From: Actinomycetes bacterium
Lineage (GTDB): Bacteria > Actinomycetota > Acidimicrobiia > Acidimicrobiales > RAAP-2
NCBI GenBank assembly: GCA_021791615.1
Contig: JAJYWG010000432.1
Location: forward strand, 1-13,857
Direction: 5' to 3'
Length of the DNA stretch: 13,857 bases
Shown piece by piece: positions 7,385 through 13,857 of this stretch. Each line of letters begins with the position of its first letter. Within the stretch, counting starts at the first letter, position 1. The notes under the pieces were generated by a model. That model was given only the letters and a program-made list of their open reading frames with translations, was not told the origin of the DNA and did not search any database. Made by a program: the position numbers and the translations under genes.

Positions 7385-7543
7385 CTACCGCACTGGGCTC
7401 CTGCCTTGGGTGCGAACGTTGAAGCGCACGATCGGGAACGGGTGCATTGGGCGGGCAGGGGGAAGCCACCGCTTGACGTAGAGGCACATCCGCTTCCAGT
7501 TGACCCGGGTGCGCTGGCTTCGGCGCCGTAGCGCCTGGAACCA
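7385..7543 (-). pseudogene. Detached C-terminus of the intron maturase
   Basis: Past the TAA at 7544-7546 the same frame stays open for 52 codons to TAG 7385-7387 and reads WFQALRRRSQRTRVNWKRM, then RWLPPARPMHPFP and ending RTQGRSPVR. This is the usual end of group II maturases (LRRRSQ...HP.P..R). It shows that the TAA is a nonsense change and that the ancestral protein was about 496 residues. Confidence 0.7.
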
Positions 7544-8875
7544 TTACCGGGTTACCTGGTCACGGAAGGCTTGAACGGCGTCGGTGTTGCCAGGCACGGC
7601 GTAGTAGGCGAGATGGCCTCGCACCACGGAGCCGAGCCAGGCTCCCTGCTCAGGGATGGGGCGATGCCGACGACGCTTGATCTGGTCTCTGACCTCGGCA
7701 AGTTTCGCCCGCATCCGCTTCGAGATGGTCTTTCGCCTGAGCCAGAAGCCTCCGCTCTTTTTCTTCCCGCACATGTGCGTGAAGCCAAGAAAGTCGAAAG
7801 TCTCGGGCTTCCCGTCGCCCCGGACCCTACGATTGCGGGCGGCGTTGCGCCCGAACTCGATGAGCCTGGTCTTGTCGGGATGCAGCTCCAGTCCGAACTT
7901 CGTGAACCTCTCACGGAGGTCGGCGAGGAACTGCTCAGCGTCGGACTTGTGCTCGAACCCGGCGACGAAATCGTCGGCAAACCTCACAATGATCACGTCA
8001 CCGTGGGCGTGTCGCTTCCTCCATTGCCGGACCCATCGGTCGAGGACGTAATGGAGGTAGATGTTGGCAAGCAACGGAGATGCCGATGCCCCCTGGGGGG
8101 CACCGGTCTCGCTAGCCGTCCACGTCCCGTCCTCGATCACCCCTGCGTTCAGCCACTTTCGGATGAGCCGCAGGACCCTCTTGTCCGCTATCCGATGCTC
8201 GACGAACCTCGCCAGCCAATCGTGATCGAGATTGGTGAAAAATTCCTTGACGTCGGCGTCTAGCACCCAGTTCACCTTCTTCCGTTCGATGCCGACCGTG
8301 AGCGCATCCAACGCATCATGCGGGCTGCGTCCAGGCCGGAACCCATAGGAGAAGCCGAGGAAGTCCTCCTCGTAGATGGCGTTGAGCACCTCGACGACGG
8401 CCCGCTGGAGGATTTTGTCCTCCAGCGTGGCGATGCCGAGCGGCCGGAGCCGCCCGTCCGCCTTCTCGATGTACGCCCTGCGAGACGGACTGGCCCTGTA
8501 GGCACCGCTGTGGACCCGTTCGAGGAGGGCTTCGAGGTTCTCTCTCAGGTTCTCCCCGTAGGAGTCCCACGTCACCCCATCTATCCCTGGGGCCGCTTGT
8601 GGCCGAATGGCCACGTACGCCTTCCAGAGGCGGTCGAGGTCGACGTGGTGCAGCAGCGCCGTGAACCGTGCATCCTTGTCTCTTCGTGCTACTTCACGCA
8701 CACGATCCAACCCGCTTGACACGTCTGGCCCGGCACTGCGTCCGGGACGTGGTAGGTCGTTCGTGTTCCCCTTGGCCAGCCCCCTTCCCTCCACCGCCTC
8801 CGCTACCGGTCTCCCGGCGTTGTTCGGCGGCTTCGTAGGTACTACGGGGCTGTCAGACTTCCCACGCTCGTGCAT
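7544..8875 (-). CDS. ltrA: Group II intron reverse transcriptase/maturase, truncated by a stop
   Basis: The 443-residue product copies intron RNA into DNA and helps it splice. Landmarks: a variable N-terminus, the RT fingers (GIDGVTWDSYGENLRENL 97-114; RPLGIATLEDKILQRAVVEV 144-163), FSYGFRPGRSPHDALDAL (175-192), motif A DADVKEFF with catalytic D208, GAPQG (258-262) followed by SPLLANIYLHYVLD, and the active-site box FADD (299-302), a Phe variant of YADD. The maturase (X/GIIM) region begins at about 380 and includes WLGSVVRGHLAYYAVPGN (413-430). The frame stops at TAA after VTR, inside the maturase domain. No HNH endonuclease is seen. Catalytic residues are intact, so reverse transcription could persist, but splicing help is probably lost unless read-through occurs. 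The ATG at 8875 is a likely start without a clear SD. Confidence 0.8.
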   Translation of the reverse strand: MHERGKSDSPVVPTKPPNNAGRPVAEAVEGRGLAKGNTNDLPRPGRSAGPDVSSGLDRVREVARRDKDARFTALLHHVDLDRLWKAYVAIRPQAAPGIDGVTWDSYGENLRENLEALLERVHSGAYRASPSRRAYIEKADGRLRPLGIATLEDKILQRAVVEVLNAIYEEDFLGFSYGFRPGRSPHDALDALTVGIERKKVNWVLDADVKEFFTNLDHDWLARFVEHRIADKRVLRLIRKWLNAGVIEDGTWTASETGAPQGASASPLLANIYLHYVLDRWVRQWRKRHAHGDVIIVRFADDFVAGFEHKSDAEQFLADLRERFTKFGLELHPDKTRLIEFGRNAARNRRVRGDGKPETFDFLGFTHMCGKKKSGGFWLRRKTISKRMRAKLAEVRDQIKRRRHRPIPEQGAWLGSVVRGHLAYYAVPGNTDAVQAFRDQVTR

Positions 8876-9255
8876 CCCAGGATTACGGCCTTGGCCTTGC
8901 CTGAGCGGCCCGGCGGGCGATCAACCCGAAGGGCGAGCGTGGGATCTCCCGGTTCTCGCGCATGGAGACTCCGTGCATGCACAGGTTCTTCGACCGCGCG
9001 GGGTCCCCAAGCAGCTCGCGATAGCGCTGCCTGCGATGTGGCCTTCCGCTTATTACGACAGCGTCGGCACCCCGAATACCATGATTTCGCGGCTCAATAG
9101 CCCGGCCTGCACGTACCCCTGTCAACGCTTCGCCGCCGTCCTTGCGGACGTCAACGCATGACTCGGGGCCATCGTGGGTCGCTACCCCTTCGACGTAGAG
9201 CGTTCTCATCTCCTTCTCCATGCCGGTTTATCCCGGCGCTCCGTAACTCCTGTTC

Positions 9256-9312
9256 ATGTGGCCAACCGAGACGCTGAGTGCTGCGGATGAGGTGCCTCGC
9301 GATTGGCCACAT
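9256..9312 (-). repeat. 10-bp inverted repeat within intron 5' region
   Basis: ATGTGGCCAA (9256-9265) and TTGGCCACAT (9303-9312) are perfect inverted copies with a 37-base loop. I read this as a stem of intron domain I. Confidence 0.5.
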
Positions 9313-9314
9313 TG

Positions 9315-9412
9315 GGGGTATTCACTTGAGCCGACTGCCCCTGGCCACGAGGCTGGCTTGTGATGCGAAGTCCCTGGTGGCCGCCCTGAGGGTCGGGTCA
9401 GATGAATACCCC
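9315..9412 (-). repeat. Second 10-bp inverted repeat within intron 5' region
   Basis: GGGGTATTCA (9315-9324) and TGAATACCCC (9403-9412) are perfect inverted copies enclosing 78 bases. The pair directly abuts the previous stem, a layout expected of coaxial domain I helices. Confidence 0.5.
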
Positions 9413-9649
9413 AGGGCCACATAACTGGGGAGCCTCCCCGCGCCAGGCCCGGGCCAAGCCATGCCCAAGAACGGCCCAGCCAGACACAAAAGCCCCGTCC
9501 AATGCCGGCGGCACGCCACGATCAGTCCCTGCCATCACCTGACGGCCGGCTTCGGCGGCTCAAGAGCCCAATCCCCCTCCGCTGGCTCCCGTGGGGCGCC
9601 GCAACGGTCCCTGGAGCGACGATCTGTAAGCTCTTCGCTAGTTTTGGGG

Positions 9650-10891
9650 CTAGTCAATCGTGGCCCTTTGGCCGGAACGCGCCCTGGCGTCAGCACGGGC
9701 GAAGAAGTCTCGGACCGCCGGCGCGACGACCTCGAATGAATAGCGCGCTCGCACGAGACGACCGGCCTCGTCGATGAGACGCGGAGCCAGGCCTTCCTCG
9801 GCGAGGATCGCCTCGATCGCGGCTACTGCCTCATCGCAGTTGTCGGCGAGCAACAGGTGGCGCCCATCGACAACCTCCAGCCCATTAGCAGCCGCCGAGG
9901 AGGCGACGACAGGGACCCCGTACGCGAAGGCTTCCAGCAGCTTGATGCGAGTGCCGGCGCCGTGTCGAATCGGCGCCACGACCACCGTTGCGGAGGCATA
10001 GAACGACTCGAGGCTGGGCACGAATCCCGTCACTTCCACGTCATCTGCCCTCAGATGCTCAAGACGGCCGGCGTGTGGACCGACGAGCGTGACACTCACG
10101 CGCCCGGCGAGTCGGTCTCGCAACGCGGGCAGGATCGTTCCGACAAGTTGCTCGGCCGCCTCGACGTTCGGTTGATAAGTGAGGTTGCCGACGAACAGCA
10201 ACGACGTCTCACGACTCACCGCTCGGACCGGCCGAGACGCGGGGAGCCCGCGGACTCTGACGGCGTTCGGAAGAGAATCCACAGCGAGGCGGTGCCGCCT
10301 CCCGATGCTCACGGCCTCGTTGGCCGACGCAGCACACAGGCCATGGAACTCCCGTCCGAAGACTCCGAGCAGCCGCTCGTACGCTCGGGCCGCGTCCAGG
10401 TCCCCGAACGCACTGGCGAACGCAGCGTCGTCGTCGTCGAGATCGAGCGTCGTCCAGCGTGCGCCGAGTCGCTCACCAAGTGCGATGCCGAGCGGCGCCA
10501 TATAGGCGCGAACGACATGAACCGCAACCGTTCCGCTGCTATCGACGGCACATGCCGCCTCGTCCACCAGGCCAGGCGAGGCCAGCCGGGCTGGCAGGGG
10601 AAGCGGCGAGGCGAGCGCCAGTCGGTCGCTCCAGGCGGGGTCGGCGGCGAGAGCCAGGGCACCGCTCCTGGCTCGCTCTGCGTCGACGGCAACGATGGTA
10701 ACGCGCGAGTCGGCCGCCACAAGCCGGCCAGCGACTGGTACTACCACCGTCTCGACATCTAACTCAACGGCCGCGGCGCACCGGAAAAGCTCCGCGCGCA
10801 TAGCGAGGCCGTTGCCGGTGGTCGCCGGCTCGATCGGCGCCAGTAGCACCAGCCGGTCGACACCCCAGGCTCCAGGCTCGCCTGCGCTCAC
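9650..10891 (-). CDS. GT4-family glycosyltransferase
   Basis: The 413-residue product is a retaining GT-B transferase by motif. The C-terminal domain has SLLFVGNLTYQPNVEAAEQL (230-249), VTGFVPSLESFYASATVVVAP (287-307) and the donor-binding GAGTRIKLLEAFAYGVPVVAS (311-331), the standard signature of the Glyco_trans_1_4/GT4 group. The N-terminal domain is less conserved, with an acidic run LDDDD (151-155). No signal peptide or membrane segment is present, so it acts in the cytoplasm. It starts with GTG at 10891, overlapping the stop of the upstream GT2 gene (GTGA), so the pair is translationally coupled. It is the last gene of the right-hand operon; group II intron sequence begins roughly 130 bases beyond its stop. 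Sugar and acceptor are unknown. Confidence 0.85.
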   Translation of the reverse strand: MSAGEPGAWGVDRLVLLAPIEPATTGNGLAMRAELFRCAAAVELDVETVVVPVAGRLVAADSRVTIVAVDAERARSGALALAADPAWSDRLALASPLPLPARLASPGLVDEAACAVDSSGTVAVHVVRAYMAPLGIALGERLGARWTTLDLDDDDAAFASAFGDLDAARAYERLLGVFGREFHGLCAASANEAVSIGRRHRLAVDSLPNAVRVRGLPASRPVRAVSRETSLLFVGNLTYQPNVEAAEQLVGTILPALRDRLAGRVSVTLVGPHAGRLEHLRADDVEVTGFVPSLESFYASATVVVAPIRHGAGTRIKLLEAFAYGVPVVASSAAANGLEVVDGRHLLLADNCDEAVAAIEAILAEEGLAPRLIDEAGRLVRARYSFEVVAPAVRDFFARADARARSGQRATID

Positions 10892-12042
10892 TCGGAGCAG
10901 CCGGCTCTCGTCCCCGACTCGGAGGACATCGCTGCGCCGCCGTCGCTGCCGCCCCCGGCGTGGCGCATCGCAAGAGTGAGCTTTGCCCTGTAAGGGAGGT
11001 AGGTCGGATTCGCCAGGAGTGCCTGACGAAAGGCCTCTACCGCCTCAACGTAACGACCGAGCCGGAACAAGCAGACACCGCGTGCCTCATGGGCGTACTC
11101 ACCAAAGATTCGAGCGTCGTAGGCCGGTCCTTCTGTGGGAAGGAGGACGAGGTCCACGGCAAGCAGAGCGTCAAGGAGAACAAGCGCATCGAGATAGCGG
11201 CCGGCTGAGATCCCGACCGTCGCCTCGATCCACCACAGGAGCTTGTTCATCGGATAGAGGTGGCGCGCCTCCGCTAGTAGCGCATCGACACTCTCGCCGC
11301 ACTCGCGACGGAGTCGGATCAGATCGGTGAAGGACAGTACTCCGAGTTCGTCCTCAGGACGGCGCCGCGCCAGTTCGACGGCGCCCTCGAGAACCCGCGC
11401 CGCCTCCTCGTTTTCTCCGAGCCCACGCAGGACACGTGACAGGTGATGCTGGTTGAACAAGTTGTCAGGCTCTCGCTCAAGCTGAGCACGGAGCAGTGGT
11501 AGGTTCCGGCGGTGTTTGTAATCTTGGTCCCCCTCATAGCCGACGTGCGTCAGGAGTAGGTCGCAGTCGGTGATCGGACGGCGATCAGCTACCGCGACCT
11601 CCGCGATCGCCGGCGTTACCTTCTCGTGGATCTTGCCCTGGAAGCGGATCCGTGGGTCCGATCTCCAGAGTCGGTACTCAAGGTACGGGGTGGACTGAAG
11701 GTCGGGACGAAGCAATACCCGGAAGGCCACCTCTTGTGCGTTCATCAAGAGGCGCTCGACGTCGGCGCGGCTCCCCCGGCTCAAGCGCTCGTCAGCATCG
11801 ATATACAAGATCCACTCGCCGAGGGCCGCGTCGAGGGCGATGTTGCGTGATTCGGCAAAGTCGTCACGCCAGCTGTGATGGAGGACTCGAGCTCCGAAAC
11901 TGCGAGCGATCTCGATCGACTCATCGACTGAGCCCGTGTCCACGACCACGATCTCGTCGACCACGTCCCGGATAGAGTCGAGACAGTCTGCGAGTACGTC
12001 AGACTCGTCTCGAACGATCAATGCCGCGCTGAGTAGCACCAC
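10888..12042 (-). CDS. GT2 glycosyltransferase with C-terminal TPR-like repeats
   Basis: The 384-residue product opens with a GT-A domain: LSAALIVRDESDVLADCLDSI (4-24), DEIVVVDTGSVDESIEIA (29-46), FAESRNIALDAALGEWILYI (62-81), then DADE (82-85), the metal/nucleotide-binding DXD. FQGKIHEKV (134-142) follows, where many relatives have the acceptor/catalytic loop. From about 195 the chain is helical with TPR-like units (195-225, 318-352). The same GT2+TPR architecture occurs in SunS, the S-glycosyltransferase of sublancin, where the helical part handles the peptide; in many other bacteria the function is unknown. The start is GTG at 12042, 25 bases after the repeat-protein stop; GTG 12039 is possible. 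It overlaps the next GT4 gene by 4 bases. Position directly after a small exported repeat protein makes that protein a plausible acceptor, which is inference. Confidence 0.8.
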   Translation of the reverse strand: MVLLSAALIVRDESDVLADCLDSIRDVVDEIVVVDTGSVDESIEIARSFGARVLHHSWRDDFAESRNIALDAALGEWILYIDADERLSRGSRADVERLLMNAQEVAFRVLLRPDLQSTPYLEYRLWRSDPRIRFQGKIHEKVTPAIAEVAVADRRPITDCDLLLTHVGYEGDQDYKHRRNLPLLRAQLEREPDNLFNQHHLSRVLRGLGENEEAARVLEGAVELARRRPEDELGVLSFTDLIRLRRECGESVDALLAEARHLYPMNKLLWWIEATVGISAGRYLDALVLLDALLAVDLVLLPTEGPAYDARIFGEYAHEARGVCLFRLGRYVEAVEAFRQALLANPTYLPYRAKLTLAMRHAGGGSDGGAAMSSESGTRAGCSE

Positions 12043-12067
12043 CTGAACCCGTGACGGGTCCGACTCT

Positions 12068-12505
12068 TCAGCGTTCGAACTGTCGCCGTCCCCGGAGCCA
12101 GCCTAACCGGAAGGGTTCGCCGCGTCCGTGCCGGCTGTCATCGTGGTCGCCGTGGTCATCGTGGTCGCCGTGGTGACCGCGGTCGTCGTGGTCACGGTGG
12201 TCGTCGGGGTCACGGTGGTTGAACTGGTTCGGCAGGCTCTGGTTCGGCAGGCCCTGGTTCGGCAGGCCCTGGTTCGGCAGGCCCTGGTTCGGCAGGCCCT
12301 GGTTCGGTAGGCCCTGGTTCGGTAGGCCCTGGTTCGGCAGGCTCTGGTTCGGCAGGCCATGGTGGTGCGGCGCAATTGGACTCGCCTCAGCGACGCCGTC
12401 AAGGAAGAATGACACGACCGTCGGACCAACAAAAGTCACGAGCGCCGCCCGCTTCAAAAACTCCCGCCGCGGAACACCGAGCTCGGTCAGCCGATCGTCA
12501 TTCAT
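12068..12505 (-). CDS. Small Tat-signal protein with LPNQG pentapeptide repeats and His/Asp-rich tail
   Basis: I do not recognise a family. The 145-residue product has four parts. Residues 1-43 are a signal: RREFLK (13-18) fits the twin-arginine consensus, then a hydrophobic stretch AALVTFVGPTVVSFFL and AEASP as a possible cleavage site. HHH (47-49) follows. Residues 51-95 are nine LPNQ units separated by Gly (six) or Ser (two) and ending in Phe. Residues 97-126 are dominated by His and Asp (DDHRDHDDRGHHGDHDDHGD), likely to bind divalent metal, and the end is basic (RLGWLRGRRQFER). The ATG at 12505 is chosen because CTCCCTT (12513-12519, plus strand) is a good Shine-Dalgarno seven bases upstream; a longer frame to 12655 has none of the signal logic. 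It heads a minus-strand operon with two glycosyltransferases, so it may be their substrate. NQS sequons occur only in units 1 and 8. Confidence 0.7.
   Translation of the reverse strand: MNDDRLTELGVPRREFLKRAALVTFVGPTVVSFFLDGVAEASPIAPHHHGLPNQSLPNQGLPNQGLPNQGLPNQGLPNQGLPNQGLPNQSLPNQFNHRDPDDHRDHDDRGHHGDHDDHGDHDDSRHGRGEPFRLGWLRGRRQFER
12137..12172 (-). repeat. 18-bp tandem duplication in the His/Asp-coding tail
   Basis: GTCATCGTGGTCGCCGTG is present at 12137-12154 and again at 12155-12172 with no change. It encodes the HGDHDD-type block, so the tail grew by local duplication. Confidence 0.7.
12224..12358 (-). repeat. Nine tandem 15-bp repeats coding LPNQ[G/S]
   Basis: Nine contiguous units of CTGGTTCGG(C/T)AGGC(C/T). 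Two units carry T in place of C (CTA for CTG leucine on the coding strand), and the first and eighth separators code Ser, otherwise Gly. The near-identity at DNA level points to recent expansion and likely length variation between strains. Confidence 0.9.
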
Positions 12506-12674
12506 CCAACCGCTCCCTTCGAAGAGGGCTATATGCACCCACCTTACCCTTACTACGGAGAAAGTGCCAGGCCACATCACAACTGCCGCGCGTCGTCTTC
12601 GATTGACCGCTCCTGACAGAGAGGGCACGAAGTCATCTCTCGTCCGGTTCCCCACCTAAAAGGTGAAGACCTCG

Positions 12675-12725
12675 TGGCCGGGGTGCCGGGATTTGCGCCC
12701 GGGACCTCTTGACCCCCAGTACTCA
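12675..12725 (-). tRNA. tRNA 3'-end-like fragment (non-functional)
   Basis: Read on the minus strand, a 5-bp stem CCGGG / CCCGG (12702-12698 and 12690-12686) closes a 7-base loop CGCAAAT, followed by CACCCCG, G and CCA, the size and order of a T-arm, acceptor 3' strand, discriminator and CCA. The loop lacks the canonical TTC, and no matching 5' acceptor strand CGGGGTG lies about 70 bases upstream. It could be the tRNA half left by an integration event, or coincidence. Confidence 0.3.
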
Positions 12726-12792
12726 AACAGAGCGTGCACTGAGCCGACCGGAAACGTATTTCAGCAGCTCATGGGCCCCTCGACTTTCTCAC

Positions 12793-13710
12793 CTACGCGG
12801 CGACGTCCTCCCAGGCCAGGCGCAGGATGGAGAGTTCCTCTGCGGTGGGCGGCTCGGGGTCTTCGTGCCGATATTGCGCGGCGATGATGACACGGCGGAG
12901 CTTGGCGAGCATGTCGAGGACCGAGGGCTGGGCCTTGTCCCGGTACCAAGGGGCCAACTTTCGTGCCGCTTGGACGTCGCCGGGCTGGTACCCAGCGGTC
13001 GCGTACCAGCAAACGGCGAGCGTGTTGATGATGAGTGCGAACGGGACGGTACGTTCGACAGCGGCGCGTAGGCGGTTGCGGGCCTGCCCGACGCCGCCGA
13101 GCTGCTTCGCGTCTTCGATCGCAACCTCGATCGACCAGCGCGAGGCGTAGCGCTCGATGACCTGTGCTGCGCTGGCTTCGAGGTCGGTGGTGGCGAGCGC
13201 GATGTCGTAGCCGGTCTTGGACTTGTCGCGGACCAAGACCACCTGGACGGCCTCAGGGCCGAACACGCCGTACCAAAGACAGCAGATGACCGAGACCGAG
13301 ACGGTCGTGGTCGTGCCGTAGCGGGTGACGCTCGCAGGGCTGAACGCAGCACGGTTGGCGAGCTCTGCCAGCGAAGCCAGCTTGGCGCCTTTCAGCCTCG
13401 GTCGCCCTGGCTTTCCCGTGCGAGCCGGTGCGAGCTCGTAGAGCGAGGCGTTGGACCGGAGCCGGGTGGTCCAGGTGATGCCATCTGGCAGTCCACGCAG
13501 CACCTTGCCCGCATACGCGCAGTCGGCGACCACATCGATCCTGCGGCCCGGGAGCGCCACGGCCAGCGCCTCGACGAGCCGGCGGGCGAGCACCAGGCGT
13601 GAGGAGCTGTCCGAGTCCTTTCGCACGAGCGCGAAGCCGACCGGCAGCGCGACGGGCCGCTTCACGAACCCGAGGCGCACCACGATCGCCAAGATCACCC
13701 AGTTGTTGCC
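12793..13710 (-). pseudogene. N-terminally truncated DDE transposase (IS4/IS701-like)
   Basis: Recognisable transposase begins at GNNWVILAIVVRLGFVKRPV and runs through DVVADCAYAGKVLRGLP (Asp at residue 101 of the open frame), TWTTRLRSNASLYELAP, GKPGRPRLKG and RYASRWSIEVAIEDAKQLGG (Glu 233) to the end LRLAWEDVAA at 12793. In intact relatives 100 or more residues precede GNNW and contain the first catalytic Asp (a VDDT-type motif). Here that part is replaced from about 13711 by unrelated palindromic sequence, so the triad is incomplete and the protein should be dead. The frame formally stays open to the right window edge, with a TTG at 13824, but that extension is not transposase. The C-terminus lies about 120 bases from the tRNA-like fragment. 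Confidence 0.7.
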
Positions 13711-13711
13711 G

Positions 13712-13731
13712 TTGTTCCGACGTCGGAACAA
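13712..13731. repeat. 20-bp perfect palindrome at the transposase break
   Basis: TTGTTCCGACGTCGGAACAA equals its own reverse complement. It lies exactly at the break in the transposase, marking the junction with a second element. Confidence 0.7.
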
Positions 13732-13752
13732 TGGGAATTGTGCCGACCTGTT

Positions 13753-13821
13753 GGTTATGCCGACCTCGGATGCAGGCCGCCTGCGGGGTAAGGGATCTGC
13801 TCCGGTCAGGTCGGCATAACC
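13753..13821. repeat. 14-bp inverted repeat, probable recombination site arms
   Basis: GGTTATGCCGACCT (13753-13766) and AGGTCGGCATAACC (13808-13821) are perfect inverted copies with a 41-base centre. A third, direct copy of TGCCGACCT lies at 13741-13749, twelve bases left of the first arm. GCTCTG-GGT-CAGAGC follows at 13825-13839. Repeated recombinase-binding arms of this kind suit the end of a site-specific element. Confidence 0.6.
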
Positions 13822-13832
13822 CAAGCTCTGGG

Positions 13833-13857
13833 TCAGAGCGCGTCGAGGAAGGCCAGC
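13833..13857 (-). CDS. Possible 3' end of a gene entering from the right (partial)
   Basis: On the minus strand one frame reads LAFLDAL and then TGA (13833-13835), which looks like the natural end of a protein lying mostly outside the window. Given the adjacent repeats, an integrase or transposase is a reasonable guess. Seven residues cannot establish it. Confidence 0.2.

Larger units (their letters stand above)
7260..9520 (-). mobile_element. Group II intron (ends approximate)
   Basis: A minus-strand reverse transcriptase/maturase gene of the group II type (7544-8875) is flanked by structured non-coding sequence on both sides. Upstream (8876 to about 9520) are consecutive long stems, as in ribozyme domain I; downstream (7260-7384) is a GNRA-capped hairpin that is a candidate domain V, then a GCCGCA/TGCGGC stem that may be domain VI. 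Overall length would be about 2.2-2.3 kb, normal for ORF-bearing bacterial introns. I could not fix the exact 5' GUGYG start or the 3' AY end, nor name the host exon. Confidence 0.65.

Noticed and set aside
7251..7544. 97-codon minus-strand frame just after the RT stop
   Set aside because: It reads the maturase tail and hairpin in a different frame; the true continuation is the frame ending at 7385.
7571..8263. Plus-strand 230-codon frame over the reverse transcriptase
   Set aside because: Antisense to conserved RT motifs; no independent support.
12128..12310. Plus-strand Val-rich frame (AVIVVAVVIVV...) suggesting a membrane peptide
   Set aside because: It is the complement of His/Asp codons in the repeat protein's tail; hydrophobicity is a by-product.
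12224..12358. Possible CRISPR array or sortase LPXTG signals
   Set aside because: The units are 15 bp, contiguous and without spacers, so not CRISPR. LPNQG lacks the Thr of LPXTG and occurs nine times mid-protein without a following membrane segment and positive tail.
12506..12655. Upstream 50-codon extension of the repeat protein to a start at 12655
   Set aside because: The internal ATG at 12505 has a well-spaced Shine-Dalgarno and begins directly before a Tat signal; the extension would bury that signal.

Overview
High-GC bacterial DNA. GTG starts, 4-base start/stop overlaps, probable leaderless promoters and the transposase and intron families suggest an actinobacterium; an Acidimicrobiia-like lineage is possible. 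This is inference, because no rRNA or marker gene is present. The window has four blocks.

(1) 1-2214: the tail of an unidentified plus-strand ORF, then a two-gene operon of a Fur-family metal regulator (246-698) and a membrane protein resembling Ni/Co (NicO/UreH-type) transporters (695-1636). The operator-like repeats before it fit a nickel-responsive (Nur-like) regulator. A decayed DDE transposase tail follows.

(2) 2215-5745 and 9650-12505: a glycosyltransferase locus in two parts. The left part has a minus-strand pair, a GT32-GT4 fusion (3426-5429) and its GT4 paralogue (2215-3429), and a divergent small PqqD-like protein (5473-5745), which is an RRE-type peptide-binding fold. The right part is a minus-strand operon: a small twin-arginine-signal protein with nine LPNQ[G/S] pentapeptides and a His/Asp-rich tail (12068-12505), a GT2 enzyme with TPR-like repeats (10888-12042) and a GT4 enzyme (9650-10891). 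My main hypothesis is that this is a peptide/protein glycosylation system in which the exported repeat protein is the acceptor and the PqqD-like protein recognises or delivers a peptide.

(3) 5746-9649: a mobile-element island between those parts. It holds an IS21-family remnant whose transposase has lost its catalytic core, and a group II intron whose reverse transcriptase/maturase has an in-frame stop in its C-terminal domain. The island sits where PqqD and the GT4 gene converge, so it may not have disrupted either gene.

(4) 12506-13857: the upstream region of the repeat-protein gene, a tRNA-3'-end-like fragment, an N-terminally truncated transposase of the IS4/IS701-like DDE group, and at the right edge a dense set of palindromes and inverted repeats that looks like a site-specific recombination site.
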